Positions 29,838 to 39,774 of a DNA stretch of 64,000 nucleotides are shown here, piece by piece. The notes beneath the pieces were generated by a model. The model saw only the letters and a list, made by a program, of their open reading frames with translations, was not told where the DNA came from and did not search any database. Source of the stretch: Saposhnikovia divaricata (taxonomy: Eukaryota; Streptophyta; Magnoliopsida; Apiales; Apiaceae); contig CM071598.1 in assembly GCA_036435485.1 (NCBI GenBank), positions 195,403,148 through 195,467,147 on the forward strand, given 5' to 3'. A program made the position numbers and the translations under genes. Numbering within the stretch: position 1 is the first letter of the stretch; each line of letters starts with the position of its first letter.

Positions 29838-32008
29838 TGCCTGCAGAGGATAAAATGTCTGCAGAAGAGGATGCAAGAGATGGTGTTTCTCCAATAAATG
29901 CTGTTCCTGATTCATTTATGCCATTTTCTGAGTCTATTTCTAATATTGGTGTAGTTGATCAACTTACATCTGTACCTTCTGAAGCTGTGGCATCTCATAC
30001 TGAGATAATATCTGATGCTCACCACACTGTTGAAGAAGGTGAAGAAATTGATCAGGCAACCAAAGTAACTTCTCAGTCAATGCCTGTTGCTGAGCCTGAG
30101 CAACATGAAGAAAATCCTCAAAAGCCTACAGAAGATATTGCTAAATCTATGGCTGAAGATGAACCAGTTAAAGCTACAAGTGTTGAAGCTGAAGGTGACA
30201 GTAGTGTAAACTCTGATACTTCTCTGAGTGCACCAGTACAAACTGATGATAAACATACACCTTTTTCTCAACCTTGTTCTTCTCATGAAGTTGAAAGAGC
30301 ACAATTTGCCAAGAATGCTGCTGAATGGTACAAAGAAGATTGTATTTTTCCATCAAGAAGAGCAGCTACGTTTGTTAAGCAAAGTGCTGATACTATCTCT
30401 AATCCAGAGATTCTTTCTTGCTTGAAAGCAACTATAGTTCAAGTTAAAACTCTGGATAGACGATTTGATGATACTAATTTGGCAATCACTTCTTTGCGAA
30501 ATGAGGTTGTAGCTAGAGAGATGAAAATGGAAACACATTCAAAACTAGTGACTACAAAATTCTCTAAAGCTCAAGACAATATCCTTGCCAGACTGAGTAA
30601 AGTTGAAGAGAATCAGTCTGATTTATCTGCTAAAAATGATTCTATTGCTACCTCTCTGGAGTTAATTACTTCTATCCTTATGCCTGATGATGTCAAAAAG
30701 GGGGAGAGAGTTGTCAGAAGGGATAGTTCTGGAGATGGAGGGGCAAGTAACAAAGACAAAGGAAAGAAAAAGGCTGAGGAGGTTCAAACTCTGAGAACTA
30801 GTAAGTCATCCAAATCACAGTCTGTTGGGAGAAATACTGATACTCAAGGAACTTCAAGGACCAAGAGTTTACTGTTATTTCCAAATCCACAAACTGATGA
30901 AGAGTTGGCTGCTAAGTTATTCATTGAAGAGAATGAGGAAGGAGTAACGATTGAAGACATTGAAGCTGAGGAAAAGAGTTTACATGAAGAACATCTTAAA
31001 GCTTTAAAGTCTGACAAGGTACAAAAAGAAAAAGCTCCTAGGCCTGTTCTTAAAGGCGTTGTGATCAAGGAAAATGTTGATGCTGATCAAAGATCACATT
31101 TATCTAAGAAATCAACAGAAGCTGAAGATAAACACAAGCTGAAAGGCATTGCTATGGAAGGAGAAGATTCAAAGAAGAAAGATACAACCTCTGTTGCTAC
31201 ACAAGTTGTGTTTAAACCTCTATCTTCTCAGTTGAAATCTGTTTTTGGCAAAGGAACAATTTCTGATCCAAATGAGTTATCTGGAGTCTCAATGAATATT
31301 TCTGATGGAAAAGCTTTATCTGGCAAGATTGGAAATAATAAGGCTGGACTAGGTTCACATAGAGACAGAAGGCAATATACTGGTCCCAGAGATCCATCTT
31401 CACTGGCTGTTCCAGGTCGTGGTGTTCCTCAAGAGAGCTTGGATAGACTGGAATCAGTGCAGTTGGTTCATCAGAAGAGTTTAGACAAAGATTTTCTTCT
31501 TTACTTCATGGCTGATGGGACAGTATTCAAAGTTGGTGAGAATGATATCAGCTTGAAATATTGGGAAGAACTAGAGTATGTTCTATATCTTCTCAAGGTG
31601 AATAGTCGAAGGACTCAATCTGTTGCTAATGTTCTAAGACAGAAGATGACTCAGAATCTGGCTATTAGAGGACAGAAATACAACAGCAGATACATTCCTA
31701 AGTACAGGGATTACCAAGGCAATCTCATTGAAATGAAGAAAGGTACTGCAAAGTTAAAAACTGATTTGGGAATCACAGTACTTGACTTCAATACTCAGGC
31801 AGAAAAAGACAGATTTATCAGACTGGGTAATGAAATGAGAAGAAACAAGATTTATGATCTTAGGGCTGCTATTTACCAAACAGATGAAAATGATCCTCAA
31901 CTCAGAGAAATCAAAGAAGCAATGAAGATTGAACTTGAAAATGCAGAAAGAAGATTGCTGATTGATTATCTCAGAACCATGCCAGATCTTGAAATGATTA
32001 GAGATTAA
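29837..32008 (+). CDS. Copia-2 extra gene after pol, second frame
   Basis: 723 codons from ATG 29837, in a different frame from its left neighbour. The protein-like reading extends about 30 bases upstream of this ATG, so the two frames probably were one gene broken by a one-base change near 29,805. Contents: acidic region, a coiled coil (about residues 205-290, ILARLSKVEENQSDLSAKND), basic/serine-rich linker, and a conserved-looking C-terminal domain (KYWEELEYVLYLLKVNSRRT, YIPKYRDYQGNLIEMKKG, DFNTQAEKDRFIRLGNEMRR). No catalytic motif is recognised. Ends 145 bp before the 3' LTR. Confidence 0.65.
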   Translation: MPAEDKMSAEEDARDGVSPINAVPDSFMPFSESISNIGVVDQLTSVPSEAVASHTEIISDAHHTVEEGEEIDQATKVTSQSMPVAEPEQHEENPQKPTEDIAKSMAEDEPVKATSVEAEGDSSVNSDTSLSAPVQTDDKHTPFSQPCSSHEVERAQFAKNAAEWYKEDCIFPSRRAATFVKQSADTISNPEILSCLKATIVQVKTLDRRFDDTNLAITSLRNEVVAREMKMETHSKLVTTKFSKAQDNILARLSKVEENQSDLSAKNDSIATSLELITSILMPDDVKKGERVVRRDSSGDGGASNKDKGKKKAEEVQTLRTSKSSKSQSVGRNTDTQGTSRTKSLLLFPNPQTDEELAAKLFIEENEEGVTIEDIEAEEKSLHEEHLKALKSDKVQKEKAPRPVLKGVVIKENVDADQRSHLSKKSTEAEDKHKLKGIAMEGEDSKKKDTTSVATQVVFKPLSSQLKSVFGKGTISDPNELSGVSMNISDGKALSGKIGNNKAGLGSHRDRRQYTGPRDPSSLAVPGRGVPQESLDRLESVQLVHQKSLDKDFLLYFMADGTVFKVGENDISLKYWEELEYVLYLLKVNSRRTQSVANVLRQKMTQNLAIRGQKYNSRYIPKYRDYQGNLIEMKKGTAKLKTDLGITVLDFNTQAEKDRFIRLGNEMRRNKIYDLRAAIYQTDENDPQLREIKEAMKIELENAERRLLIDYLRTMPDLEMIRD

Positions 32009-32140
32009 AGTTCTGTAAGAATTTTCTTATTCTCTATAGTCTTTAAGCTTAAACTCTGAATCTGTATAAACACTGTATTTATCATTTGTTTTGACATCAT
32101 CAATTATTGTCATTAACTTGTACATTTTTGATAATGAACA

Positions 32141-32153
32141 AGTTGGGGGAGAT
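32141..32153 (+). other. Copia-2 polypurine tract
   Basis: AGTTGGGGGAGAT directly before the 3' LTR, the expected plus-strand primer. Confidence 0.8.
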
Positions 32154-32662
32154 TGTTAAATATAATTGATGTGTTTTGATCAGTGTTTAAGTGTTACAGG
32201 GAGTTATCAGAGTTTAGCTGGAAGCAGTCAGAGTTTGTGTAAACTCTGACAGTTGGAAGCTCGACAGAGTTTGTTAAACTCTGTCTGGAGGAAGTGCGTC
32301 TACTGTTCAACAGTGATTAAAGATTAATTATGGAAGCGATATCTTTGAAGATTGGATAGCTATCAAAGAGATCGAGTTGACATAGGAGACGTGTGACAAT
32401 CTGTAATTGATATCATTGTATAGCTGATTATTAGGAATATCAATTAGAGATTGTATCGTAGCTGTATGTTATATAAATACAGATAGGTTAACCCTAGAAG
32501 GGTATCGATAACGAATTATCATTATTGTAACCTAGCAGCTCTTTGTGATATTTTACATCACGAAGAGGGTTTGAAATACCAGAAGTTTTTTAAGTGCATA
32601 AACGCTTTTACTTGTTAATCTCTCATACAAAGTTGATTATTATTTGTGTATTCGGCCTAACA
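32154..32662 (+). repeat. Copia-2 3' LTR
   Basis: 509 bp, same sequence as 19672-20180 apart from one base that I can see, followed by the target duplicate tacca. Confidence 0.95.
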
Positions 32663-33467
32663 TACCATGTTTATGGGAAGATTTGAAATTGGTAGATATT
32701 CGATTTACAGCCGTTATAATGCCCGATTTTACAATACCATGTTTTGTATGCCATTTTACGTGTCAAAAACCTACTGTCCAGAAGCTTTTATCTGCCATGA
32801 TAGGATAGGTAATGTTCTAAGCTTCGTTTTGATATAAAGATCACGTGAAACAGACTTACGGTTTAGGATTTATGACCGATTTACTAAAAGTAGTTCGAAT
32901 CCGTAAACGAAAGTTCGTAACTGAAATTCAACCCTCGTAAACTATGTAACGACATGGCGAATCTTGGTAAATAAATACTAGAGGTAAAAAGGAAGGTGTG
33001 AAAGAAAACCGTATGTCAAAAGGATCATTTTTCGATTTATTAAAAATGTTCGAGTCGAGGTTAAACGCGAACGAACCCCTAAAAGACGACTCTTTTATAA
33101 GTTCGGTAAAACACTTAGAAAACGGGCGATAAAACTCGGAGTATAATATTGGTTCATAACGATCGACCTTAGAACTTGTATGACTTAAGTATGTCCCAAG
33201 TATAAGTACAGTGACATGTCGTATTAACGAACGAATGTCGGGTCGGATCAGTGATAAAAAGGAATCCACTAAGAGGGGTATAACGAGATAACTCGAGAAC
33301 GTGTTTCGATTTAAGTATAACTTAACTTTTAAGATGTTAAGTAATTAATCCCGAATGCCTTGGCTATTTATAGATCACCAAGCTGAACCGGGACCCGCTA
33401 CCACTACCCCTTACCGTACTCGGCTACCAGGCAAGTTTCAATTCCCTTCTTTTAGGCTGTTGTTGTG

Positions 33468-33469
<2 letters not shown>

Positions 33470-33533
<64 letters not shown>
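33470..33533 (+). repeat. (AT)n microsatellite
   Basis: About 30 uninterrupted AT units in the solo LTR. The open frame across it is an artefact of the repeat. Confidence 0.95.
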
Positions 33534-33537
<4 letters not shown>

Positions 33538-33769
33538 TGTTTTCTGTTATACATATGTCATAGCATGCATGCCTACTTTCAAGTTATATCGTTATGCTTG
33601 TTCCCTGATTGTTTATTGGCTTATAAATTAGATAGCTATCGTATCAATTATAAGCCGGTTATTGTAAGACCCTCAGAGAAGGGTGTATACATCTTATTCA
33701 TCAGATATAGACCGGGATTCAATATTTCTTGACATATCGAGATTACCTCGGAGGAAAATATTTAAGTAA

Positions 33770-34480
33770 ATATTTTCTATTATTTGGGAGACGAATATTA
33801 TTTGAATATTCGTTCGAGATTATATATTTAACGATCCTTACTTCAAATAATTATTTGAATGTAACCATTCGACGAATAATATTTTTCAATATTCATTCAG
33901 AGTCGAATTGATTATCGATTATTATTTCGAATATTCTTCTAAAGATGAGACTACTAAATGAATATTATTTGGATATTCATTTGGAATATTATTTTATTAA
34001 ATAAATATTACTTTTGAAAATTCATTTGAGATATTAATTACCTGATGAATATTATTTTAATGTTCATCTGAAGCTTGATTTATTTATCGAGTCTTATCTC
34101 GAATATTCCTTTAAAGCTTGGAGTACTAAATGAATATTACTTGATATTCATTTAGAATATTATTCATTAAATGAATATTACTTTTTCAATAAGCATTTAA
34201 ATTCCTAATTAATTATGAATATTATTTTGAATATTCATCCAGGGTTCTATTTAATCATCGAATATTATTTTAAATATTTTAAATATTCCTTTCAGGTCTT
34301 ATTAATTAATGAATATTATTTTGAATATTCATTTGAATATTTAATTATGCAATAAATATTCTCTCAATATTTCTTCAAGGATTATTTGAGAAATACTCTG
34401 ATTAAAGATATTCTTTCATATTCCTAAATATTCTATAAAATATTTTAATTCAATAAATATTCTCTGAATATTTATTCCAT
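33770..34480 (+). repeat. Degenerate array of GAATATT palindromes
   Basis: The unit TGAATATTA(C/T)TTT(T)GAATATTCATTT recurs more than ten times with drift. Each unit contains TGAATATT...GAATATTCA and can fold back. Part of the solo LTR and not seen in the other LTR remnants. Confidence 0.75.
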
Positions 34481-35430
34481 ACTTAGAATAACCTCGATAA
34501 GGTTTATCTTCTTCGGTTATTACAGAAAATATTTCGGAGTCATATTATTATTAATCATATATCAAGAAAGGTTCTCAGACATCATTCTTCTTTGAGTCTA
34601 TCTCCCTAATAATAAGGGAACCTTACTTGGAAAATGTTAATTATCTTGTCGACTTCCCGGTCATAAAGTATTCTCTTCACTCTCAACTCGGGTGCTATTG
34701 ACTTATTAAGTCGTTGTTTACCTTCTCATATTTCGAGGGGTAAGATCGTTGGAACAAGTTGAGATTCGTTACCAAGCAATAGCTTGGAAGTTATTGGTGA
34801 ATTTTCCTCTCCAACTAGATACGACTACTTTGTGGAGTCTTATCAACAAGTATTATACTTGGGGAAAGGGGGACGAATGTTACATTCAGAATCATGAATT
34901 CTATTTGAACTAGGAGTCATGTAAGAGGCTGAATAGCGCCGGTCCATCCCCTTTGGCCCAACCGTTGGCCGGGGAGACCTAGTAAGGCGGTACAAGTAAA
35001 GCCGTCAGTTCTTCCTTCTACCGGTAGTAAATCTAAATTGAGCTGTACGATCTCGAATGATCATCAAGATTGGAACAGCGGGCGCGGTGAATACTCCATC
35101 ATTGGTTCATCATCCAAACTTATTTATTTCCTGCAACATGATTACTGTTGGCAGAGCTGGAAAAGTGTTCATAACTGGAATTGCAACCTTTTCATGCAAG
35201 TTCCTCTTCTTAATAACAATGAGAATATCTCGCTTACTTTTGATGTAACAGATATTTCTACAAACAAATACTTTAAGTTACCTTGTAACTTCATCGTTCA
35301 TATTATACTGGCATCATTTCCGTAAATGCATGGCATATGGTTTAAAAGATACTTTTGAACTGTTATATATTATTGTGCAGTTATATATTATTGTTGGTGG
35401 GCGTTCGCTCACCCTTGCTTTGTTCACATT

Positions 35431-35547
35431 ATGTCACAAGAACAGCTAGGACAGATGGCTCGCGTCAGGCGCACTCGGCGCAAGCTGGTTACCCGACCAA
35501 CCGGACTACCCGCTGAGATGCTAGCCGCCATTGCTGAGGTAGCTTAG
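35431..35547 (+). CDS. Short conserved frame in the Gypsy LTR (38 aa), copy 2
   Basis: Starts MSQEQLGQMARVRRTRRK and ends LPAEMLAAIAEVA, with TAG about 290 bp before the LTR terminus. Matches the 30-aa frame at 5270-5362 (MARVRRT..K.VT, LPA...AA.AEV). It could be a small basic peptide or the last exon of a longer ancestral protein. Neither reading is proven. Confidence 0.35.
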   Translation: MSQEQLGQMARVRRTRRKLVTRPTGLPAEMLAAIAEVA

Positions 35548-35844
35548 TTAGACAGCTTTTGTTTCCTGTTTAACTATATGTATAACTAATGTAATCAACG
35601 GCAAAACTGTTAAACTTATGATGTTATCCTTTGGGGATTGTAATAACTTTTATTTGTAACCCTTTAATGTAAGACTTATTTCAATTTCATCTCTGGGACT
35701 ATAACTGTTGCGTGTATGAGTGGTAATTATTATGGGGTCACAGCATGTGATTTATTTATTGTGGACTCAAGTCAAGTATTATGAATGGATGTAAGACCGT
35801 AACCACCAGATCCCTGACCCCGGATCTGGGGGTGTTACACCCAT

Positions 35845-36571
35845 GGCCACTGCCACCAAGTTAGATGAAGATGGTAAGGGCAAGAAGGTAGATATCTCAA
35901 TCTACAGAGGCATGGCTGGTTCTCTACTCTACCTCACTGCTAGTAGGCCAGACATCATGTTTGCAACATGCTTGTGTGCAAGGTTTCAATCAAATCCAAA
36001 GGAATCACATATGATAGCAATAAAGAGGATTTTCAGATATCTGAAGGGCACACCAAACTTGGGATTATGGTATCCTAAGGACACAGGGTTCAATCTGATT
36101 GGTTATTCTGATGCTGATTATGCTGGATGCAGAGTGGATAGGAAAAGCACCTCAGGTAGCTGCCAGTTTCTTGGACAAAGTTTAGTCTCTTGGTACATCA
36201 AGAAACAACAATCTGTGTCAACTTCCACAGCTGAAGCTGAGTACATAGCTGCTGGAAGTTGCTGTGCTCAAGTGCTTTGGATCAGAAACCAACTTAGAGA
36301 TTATGGACTTGTGTTGGAAAGAATTCCAATCATGTGTGACAACACAAGTGCAATCTCTATAGTTTCCAATCCTGTCAATCATTCTAGAACAAAGCACATT
36401 GACATCAGATATCACTTCATAAGGGAGCATGCAACTAATGGAACCATTGAGTTACATTATGTTCCCACAGAGAAACAACTAGCTGACATATTAACTAAGC
36501 CATTAGATGAAGCCACCTTCACAAGGTTGGTTAGTGAGATTGGAATGCTGAATTCTTCAAATTCTAGCTAA
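35845..36571 (+). pseudogene. Copia-1 RT end and RNase H (second part)
   Basis: Resumes the gene cut at 18206. After the duplicated cccat the frame reads MATATKLDEDGKGKK, then SLLYLTASRPDIMFATCLCA, GYSDADYAGCRVDRKSTSGS, STAEAEYIAAGSC, CDNTSAISIVSNPVNHSRTK, IDIRYHFIREH and QLADILTKPL. No stops in this part; the motifs are intact. It is inactive because 17.6 kb of foreign DNA separates it from the rest of pol and because of upstream stops. Confidence 0.92.
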
Positions 36572-36834
36572 GTGAATCTATCAACTAGATTGTTGCAGCA
36601 GTAAATACTTACTTTATCAAATGCTCAATATTTTTGAAGTAAGTATTGGCTGGATTATGATTTATAATTATTCCACAATGCTGCATATGTTGAAAATCAT
36701 ACATCTCTAGCTTGAAATTTCTGTGAAATTTTGAGAGAATCACTATTTAATTTAGTAGAATATTCTTCAGTGAATATTTCTGGTAAATTTTAAAAGATAG
36801 TGAAAGTTGAATTTTATGAGTGAAAAGTATAGTT

Positions 36835-37240
36835 CGATAAGTCAGACTTCTCGAATGGTTCATTGTTTTGTCATGGCTCGAGTTCTCGAATAGGCCTATC
36901 TAGAACCCTCCTGAGTTCTCGAATAGTGTCTTTTGGAGAAATCGAATAGCACACTCTGAGTTCTCGAATAGAGTATTTTAGTTCTCTAATGATGGAGTTC
37001 TCGAATACTCTATTTGAGTTATCGAATCATTTGAAAAGGCTGATTTCCCGCTGACACTTAATCGCTTTTTGGATTTATATTCAAAATTTCATTTCGCTCA
37101 TAAAAACATATTTTATTTAGCTTAGAATTATTTTCTGAGTTAAATAACTTCCAGCTGTGAGTTACAAACTGCTTGAGATATCGAATAAGCCTTTCTTGAC
37201 TTATCGAATAGTTGTTTTATACTTCTCGAATGACTGTCTT
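36835..37240 (+). repeat. GAGTTCTCGAATA motif cluster after Copia-1 pol
   Basis: About a dozen copies of GAGTTCTCGAATA / GAGATATCGAATA, the reverse complement of the motif in the 5' LTR at 12,178-12,606, spread over 400 bp before the extra gene. The comparable block in Copia-2 (26,256-26,480) has the same position and orientation. Confidence 0.75.
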
Positions 37241-37413
37241 GTCCATACCAAACTTATATCTAATCTACAACTCAAGTCACTCACATATATACAATTTCAC
37301 AACTGTTCAACTCATTTCGTTCGATTTCTCAAGCATCTAAACTCTTAAAACCTCTGAAAACCCTAACTGCGAATTTCTTCTTCAACCTTAATTCTCTTCT
37401 CTTCTCTACCCAA

Positions 37414-38769
37414 ATGGCAAACAGTCAACTCACCATACCATCCCAAACCAATTTCATCGCAATTACCAGTGATGTGGAAGCACCAAATGCTAATTTCAAG
37501 TGCTTTGTTCGATGGCTGTCTGAATCTTACATCAAGGGTGCACTATCAGCCAAGATAGATGTTGGACATCTCATCATACAAGAGCTATATGGGAGACTTG
37601 GTAAGAACACATCCAAGAGAGGTACTGAAATTTTCTTTCCCCGCTTTATTCAATCAGTACTTAATTTTAAAAATGCTTCATTGATTGAATTGCCTGGATT
37701 AGATAAATGTAAAATAGGTTATCCTAGGTCCATGACCAAACTTATTTTTGGTAACTTGGAGACTAGGAATGATGTGGATGTAAGGCTTAAAATAACTCCC
37801 CACATGGAGGGTTTGTTTAGGTCTTACCCCCACAACATGCCAATATTTGAGTCTAAGTCTCAGTTAGCACAGCCTAAGCAAGAAGAACACAATGCTAACC
37901 CAAGGCTTGCTAACCAACCCTCTCAGACAAACACTCTACCAAACAGAGAGCCAACTGCATCATCCTCTCAAAAGGGTGATGTTAGTAAAAAGAAGAGAAA
38001 ACAGGTTGCTTCTGAACCTTTAACCATCTTAACTGAAGCAGCCTTGGCTGTAGAACTAGGTTTAGGAGGTGAGGAAACTGAGTCACCTATCATTAGCCTA
38101 AAGAACAAGAAGAAATCTAAAACCACCTCTTTAGTCACCCAAATGGCTGAAGTTGTAAAATCAGGGGCAAACAGCTCACTAGATGTATTTTCTCAACAGG
38201 GTGCATCTATAGAATCAAGCATCCTCCCCAATGCACCTATTTGTACAGAGTCAGCACATGGGAGTGATAAGGCTGGCACAACACTGAGTGGAGAGCACAT
38301 CACAATTGAAACTCCTTCTATCTCTAAGGGGGAGTTGCCAAAATCTAATCTACAACACACTCCTCTTCCAGAATCTACCACTCATATTTCTTTGGAGCCT
38401 GCAACTCAAGCAATTGAGGAGCAAGGCATTGATCATCAAGAATTCTTTTCTCTTGATGAGCCAATGGATTCAAGTGACTTGGTGCATGACACTTTGCTCA
38501 CCACCCAGGTACCACATTTAGATGGTCAGGGAATGCATGCTGGGGCATCTCCTAATGACACCATCACAAACACAGAGGATTCACTAGTTTTAACTAGAGA
38601 CTCTGTGCCTGTGTCAACTACTGTTGTAACCCATCCCACTCCTGTGGAGACAACAGTAGCAGAGTCTTTCCATCCGGTTACAGAAGTTGCATCTGTAACT
38701 GAGGAGTCTAGCTTGCCTAGCTCTAATTTCATCTATCATTGCAAAAATTTACATAAATTAATGGTGTAA
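37414..38769 (+). CDS. Copia-1 extra gene after pol, 3' truncated
   Basis: 451 codons from MANSQLTIPSQTNFIAITSD. The N-terminal ~150 residues look globular; RGTEIFFPRFIQSVLNF parallels STTVYYARFCQMMFN in the Copia-2 extra gene, suggesting a shared domain. The remainder is S/T/P/E-rich with a basic patch (KKKRKQ). Reading ends (HKLMV) in unrelated AT-rich sequence. Neither the conserved C-terminal part seen in Copia-2 nor the 3' LTR follows, so the element is probably truncated near 38,740. Function unknown. Confidence 0.6.
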   Translation: MANSQLTIPSQTNFIAITSDVEAPNANFKCFVRWLSESYIKGALSAKIDVGHLIIQELYGRLGKNTSKRGTEIFFPRFIQSVLNFKNASLIELPGLDKCKIGYPRSMTKLIFGNLETRNDVDVRLKITPHMEGLFRSYPHNMPIFESKSQLAQPKQEEHNANPRLANQPSQTNTLPNREPTASSSQKGDVSKKKRKQVASEPLTILTEAALAVELGLGGEETESPIISLKNKKKSKTTSLVTQMAEVVKSGANSSLDVFSQQGASIESSILPNAPICTESAHGSDKAGTTLSGEHITIETPSISKGELPKSNLQHTPLPESTTHISLEPATQAIEEQGIDHQEFFSLDEPMDSSDLVHDTLLTTQVPHLDGQGMHAGASPNDTITNTEDSLVLTRDSVPVSTTVVTHPTPVETTVAESFHPVTEVASVTEESSLPSSNFIYHCKNLHKLMV

Positions 38770-39774
38770 TTATAAAATGCTTGAATAATAAAATATATAA
38801 AGATCATCTTTATAACCTAAAGAATTGGTTAGTATAACTAGATTTAAAGTTACTAGAGTTAAGTTCTATGTAAGAAAGAGGTATGTGAGTAAGGTAGGTT
38901 CAATGACGGGTTCAGAGAAATTATTTAGGAGGACTGGTCCTGAAGATTTTGGGTCTAGTCCAGATGTTGTCCAGTTCAAAAAAGTAATTCAAATGATCTC
39001 AATAAAAGTCTCGTCCAGCACAATGTGGGCCTAACACATTTCTAGCCCATTTTGTAGGACAAAGAGGATTGTTGCAAGTCTTCCCCAAAACTCATTCACA
39101 TCATCATTAATTTCGTTCTTAAATAAGTTTCTTGGCCTAACATAATTAAGAGATTGTATTTATAAATGAAAAAAACAAATTAGTTTTGGCAAAAAAAAAA
39201 AACAAATTAGTCTCACTAATAAAGATTTCAATTGTTTTTCTACTTTTATTCTTGTGTGAATAAATTTGTATATAAATGTTACTGCAATGTGAATAGTACG
39301 AAAGTATCTCTGGCTGCCTCCTTTTCGATTTTTTACTAAGAGAGACACGATCTTTTAATATGGGCTTTAATCAGGTTAACAAGCTCCATTGCAGTAAAAA
39401 AGTCTTGTACTTTTAAGTAGCATGCACACTTTTATACGCTCATGTAACTATGGTAAACCGCAGCAGTTAGATAGAGCTTTTTAGAGCTAGGTTTTAACAC
39501 AAGCCTCTGGCAGAGAGGCCTATAAGTGAGCTCACTATATATAGATTGAGAAGTGCTACAGTTCAGCATCAGATTGCAAGAAAACACAATTGACGTATGG
39601 AACAGAGACATTTTATCTTTTATGAGAAGACCTCCCCTAAAGCAACCTAATGGAAACATGGGGCTCGAATAGCACTGGAGTGAAATAGAAATAAAATGGA
39701 TTGTATACTTTTGAGATCCTATTTAGATAAAAACAGATACATTGCCCATAAACTAGTCAGTGCAGTAAAATATC
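38770..39774. other. Non-coding DNA after Copia-1
   Basis: AT-rich with no convincing gene. The short block CATTTCTAGCCCATTTTGTA near 39,039 recurs at about 41,080 and 58,097, so fragments of a locally duplicated region are present. TGGCCTAACATAATTAAGAG near 39,134 resembles an LTR end but has no partner. Confidence 0.5.

Larger units (their letters stand above)
19672..32662 (+). mobile_element. Copia-2, young rearranged Ty1/copia retrotransposon (13 kb)
   Basis: Bounded by a 5-bp duplication tacca (19667-19671 and 32663-32667). The LTRs at 19672-20180 and 32154-32662 are both 509 bp and differ, as far as I can see, at one base (aaatgc versus aaacgc near their ends), so insertion is recent. 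Internal order on the plus strand: primer site; inverted integrase-protease and gag (minus strand); a second copy of LTR tail plus primer site plus linker; RT-RNase H (plus); 1.6 kb non-coding with repeats; an antisense frame; long extra frame(s); polypurine tract; LTR. The inversion means it could not make a normal gag-pol RNA and would need help from intact relatives. Confidence 0.9.
18207..35839 (+). mobile_element. Gypsy-type solo LTR (about 4.6 kb), itself split by Copia-2
   Basis: Inserted in Copia-1 RT: the flanks are cccat at 18202-18206 and cccat at 35840-35844. The ends are TGTAAGAACC...GGGTGTTACA, i.e. TG..CA. Without Copia-2 (19672-32662 and one TSD) about 4.6 kb remain, with no pol genes and no internal repeat of its own ends, which fits a solo LTR. 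Parts of it align with LTR remnants next to Tekay/Del-like pol at 9178-11893 and with 4979-5815, which suggests the family. Positions 18207-19671 hold no recognisable gene; the other half contains an (AT)n tract, an AATATT array and a short frame. The alternative is a LARD-type non-autonomous element. Confidence 0.75.

Noticed and set aside
28566..32008. Envelope-like gene of a Copia element
   Set aside because: No signal peptide, transmembrane helix or glycosylation-rich ectodomain is visible, so only 'extra gene' is justified.
33663..33720. Possible LTR start TGTAAGACCC that could pair with TGTAAGAACC at 18207
   Set aside because: Similarity ends after about ten bases, so these are not two LTRs of one element.
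33469..33732. Open frame across the (AT)n repeat
   Set aside because: Its first third is a run of Ile-Tyr codons made by the microsatellite, and the rest shows no protein-like pattern.
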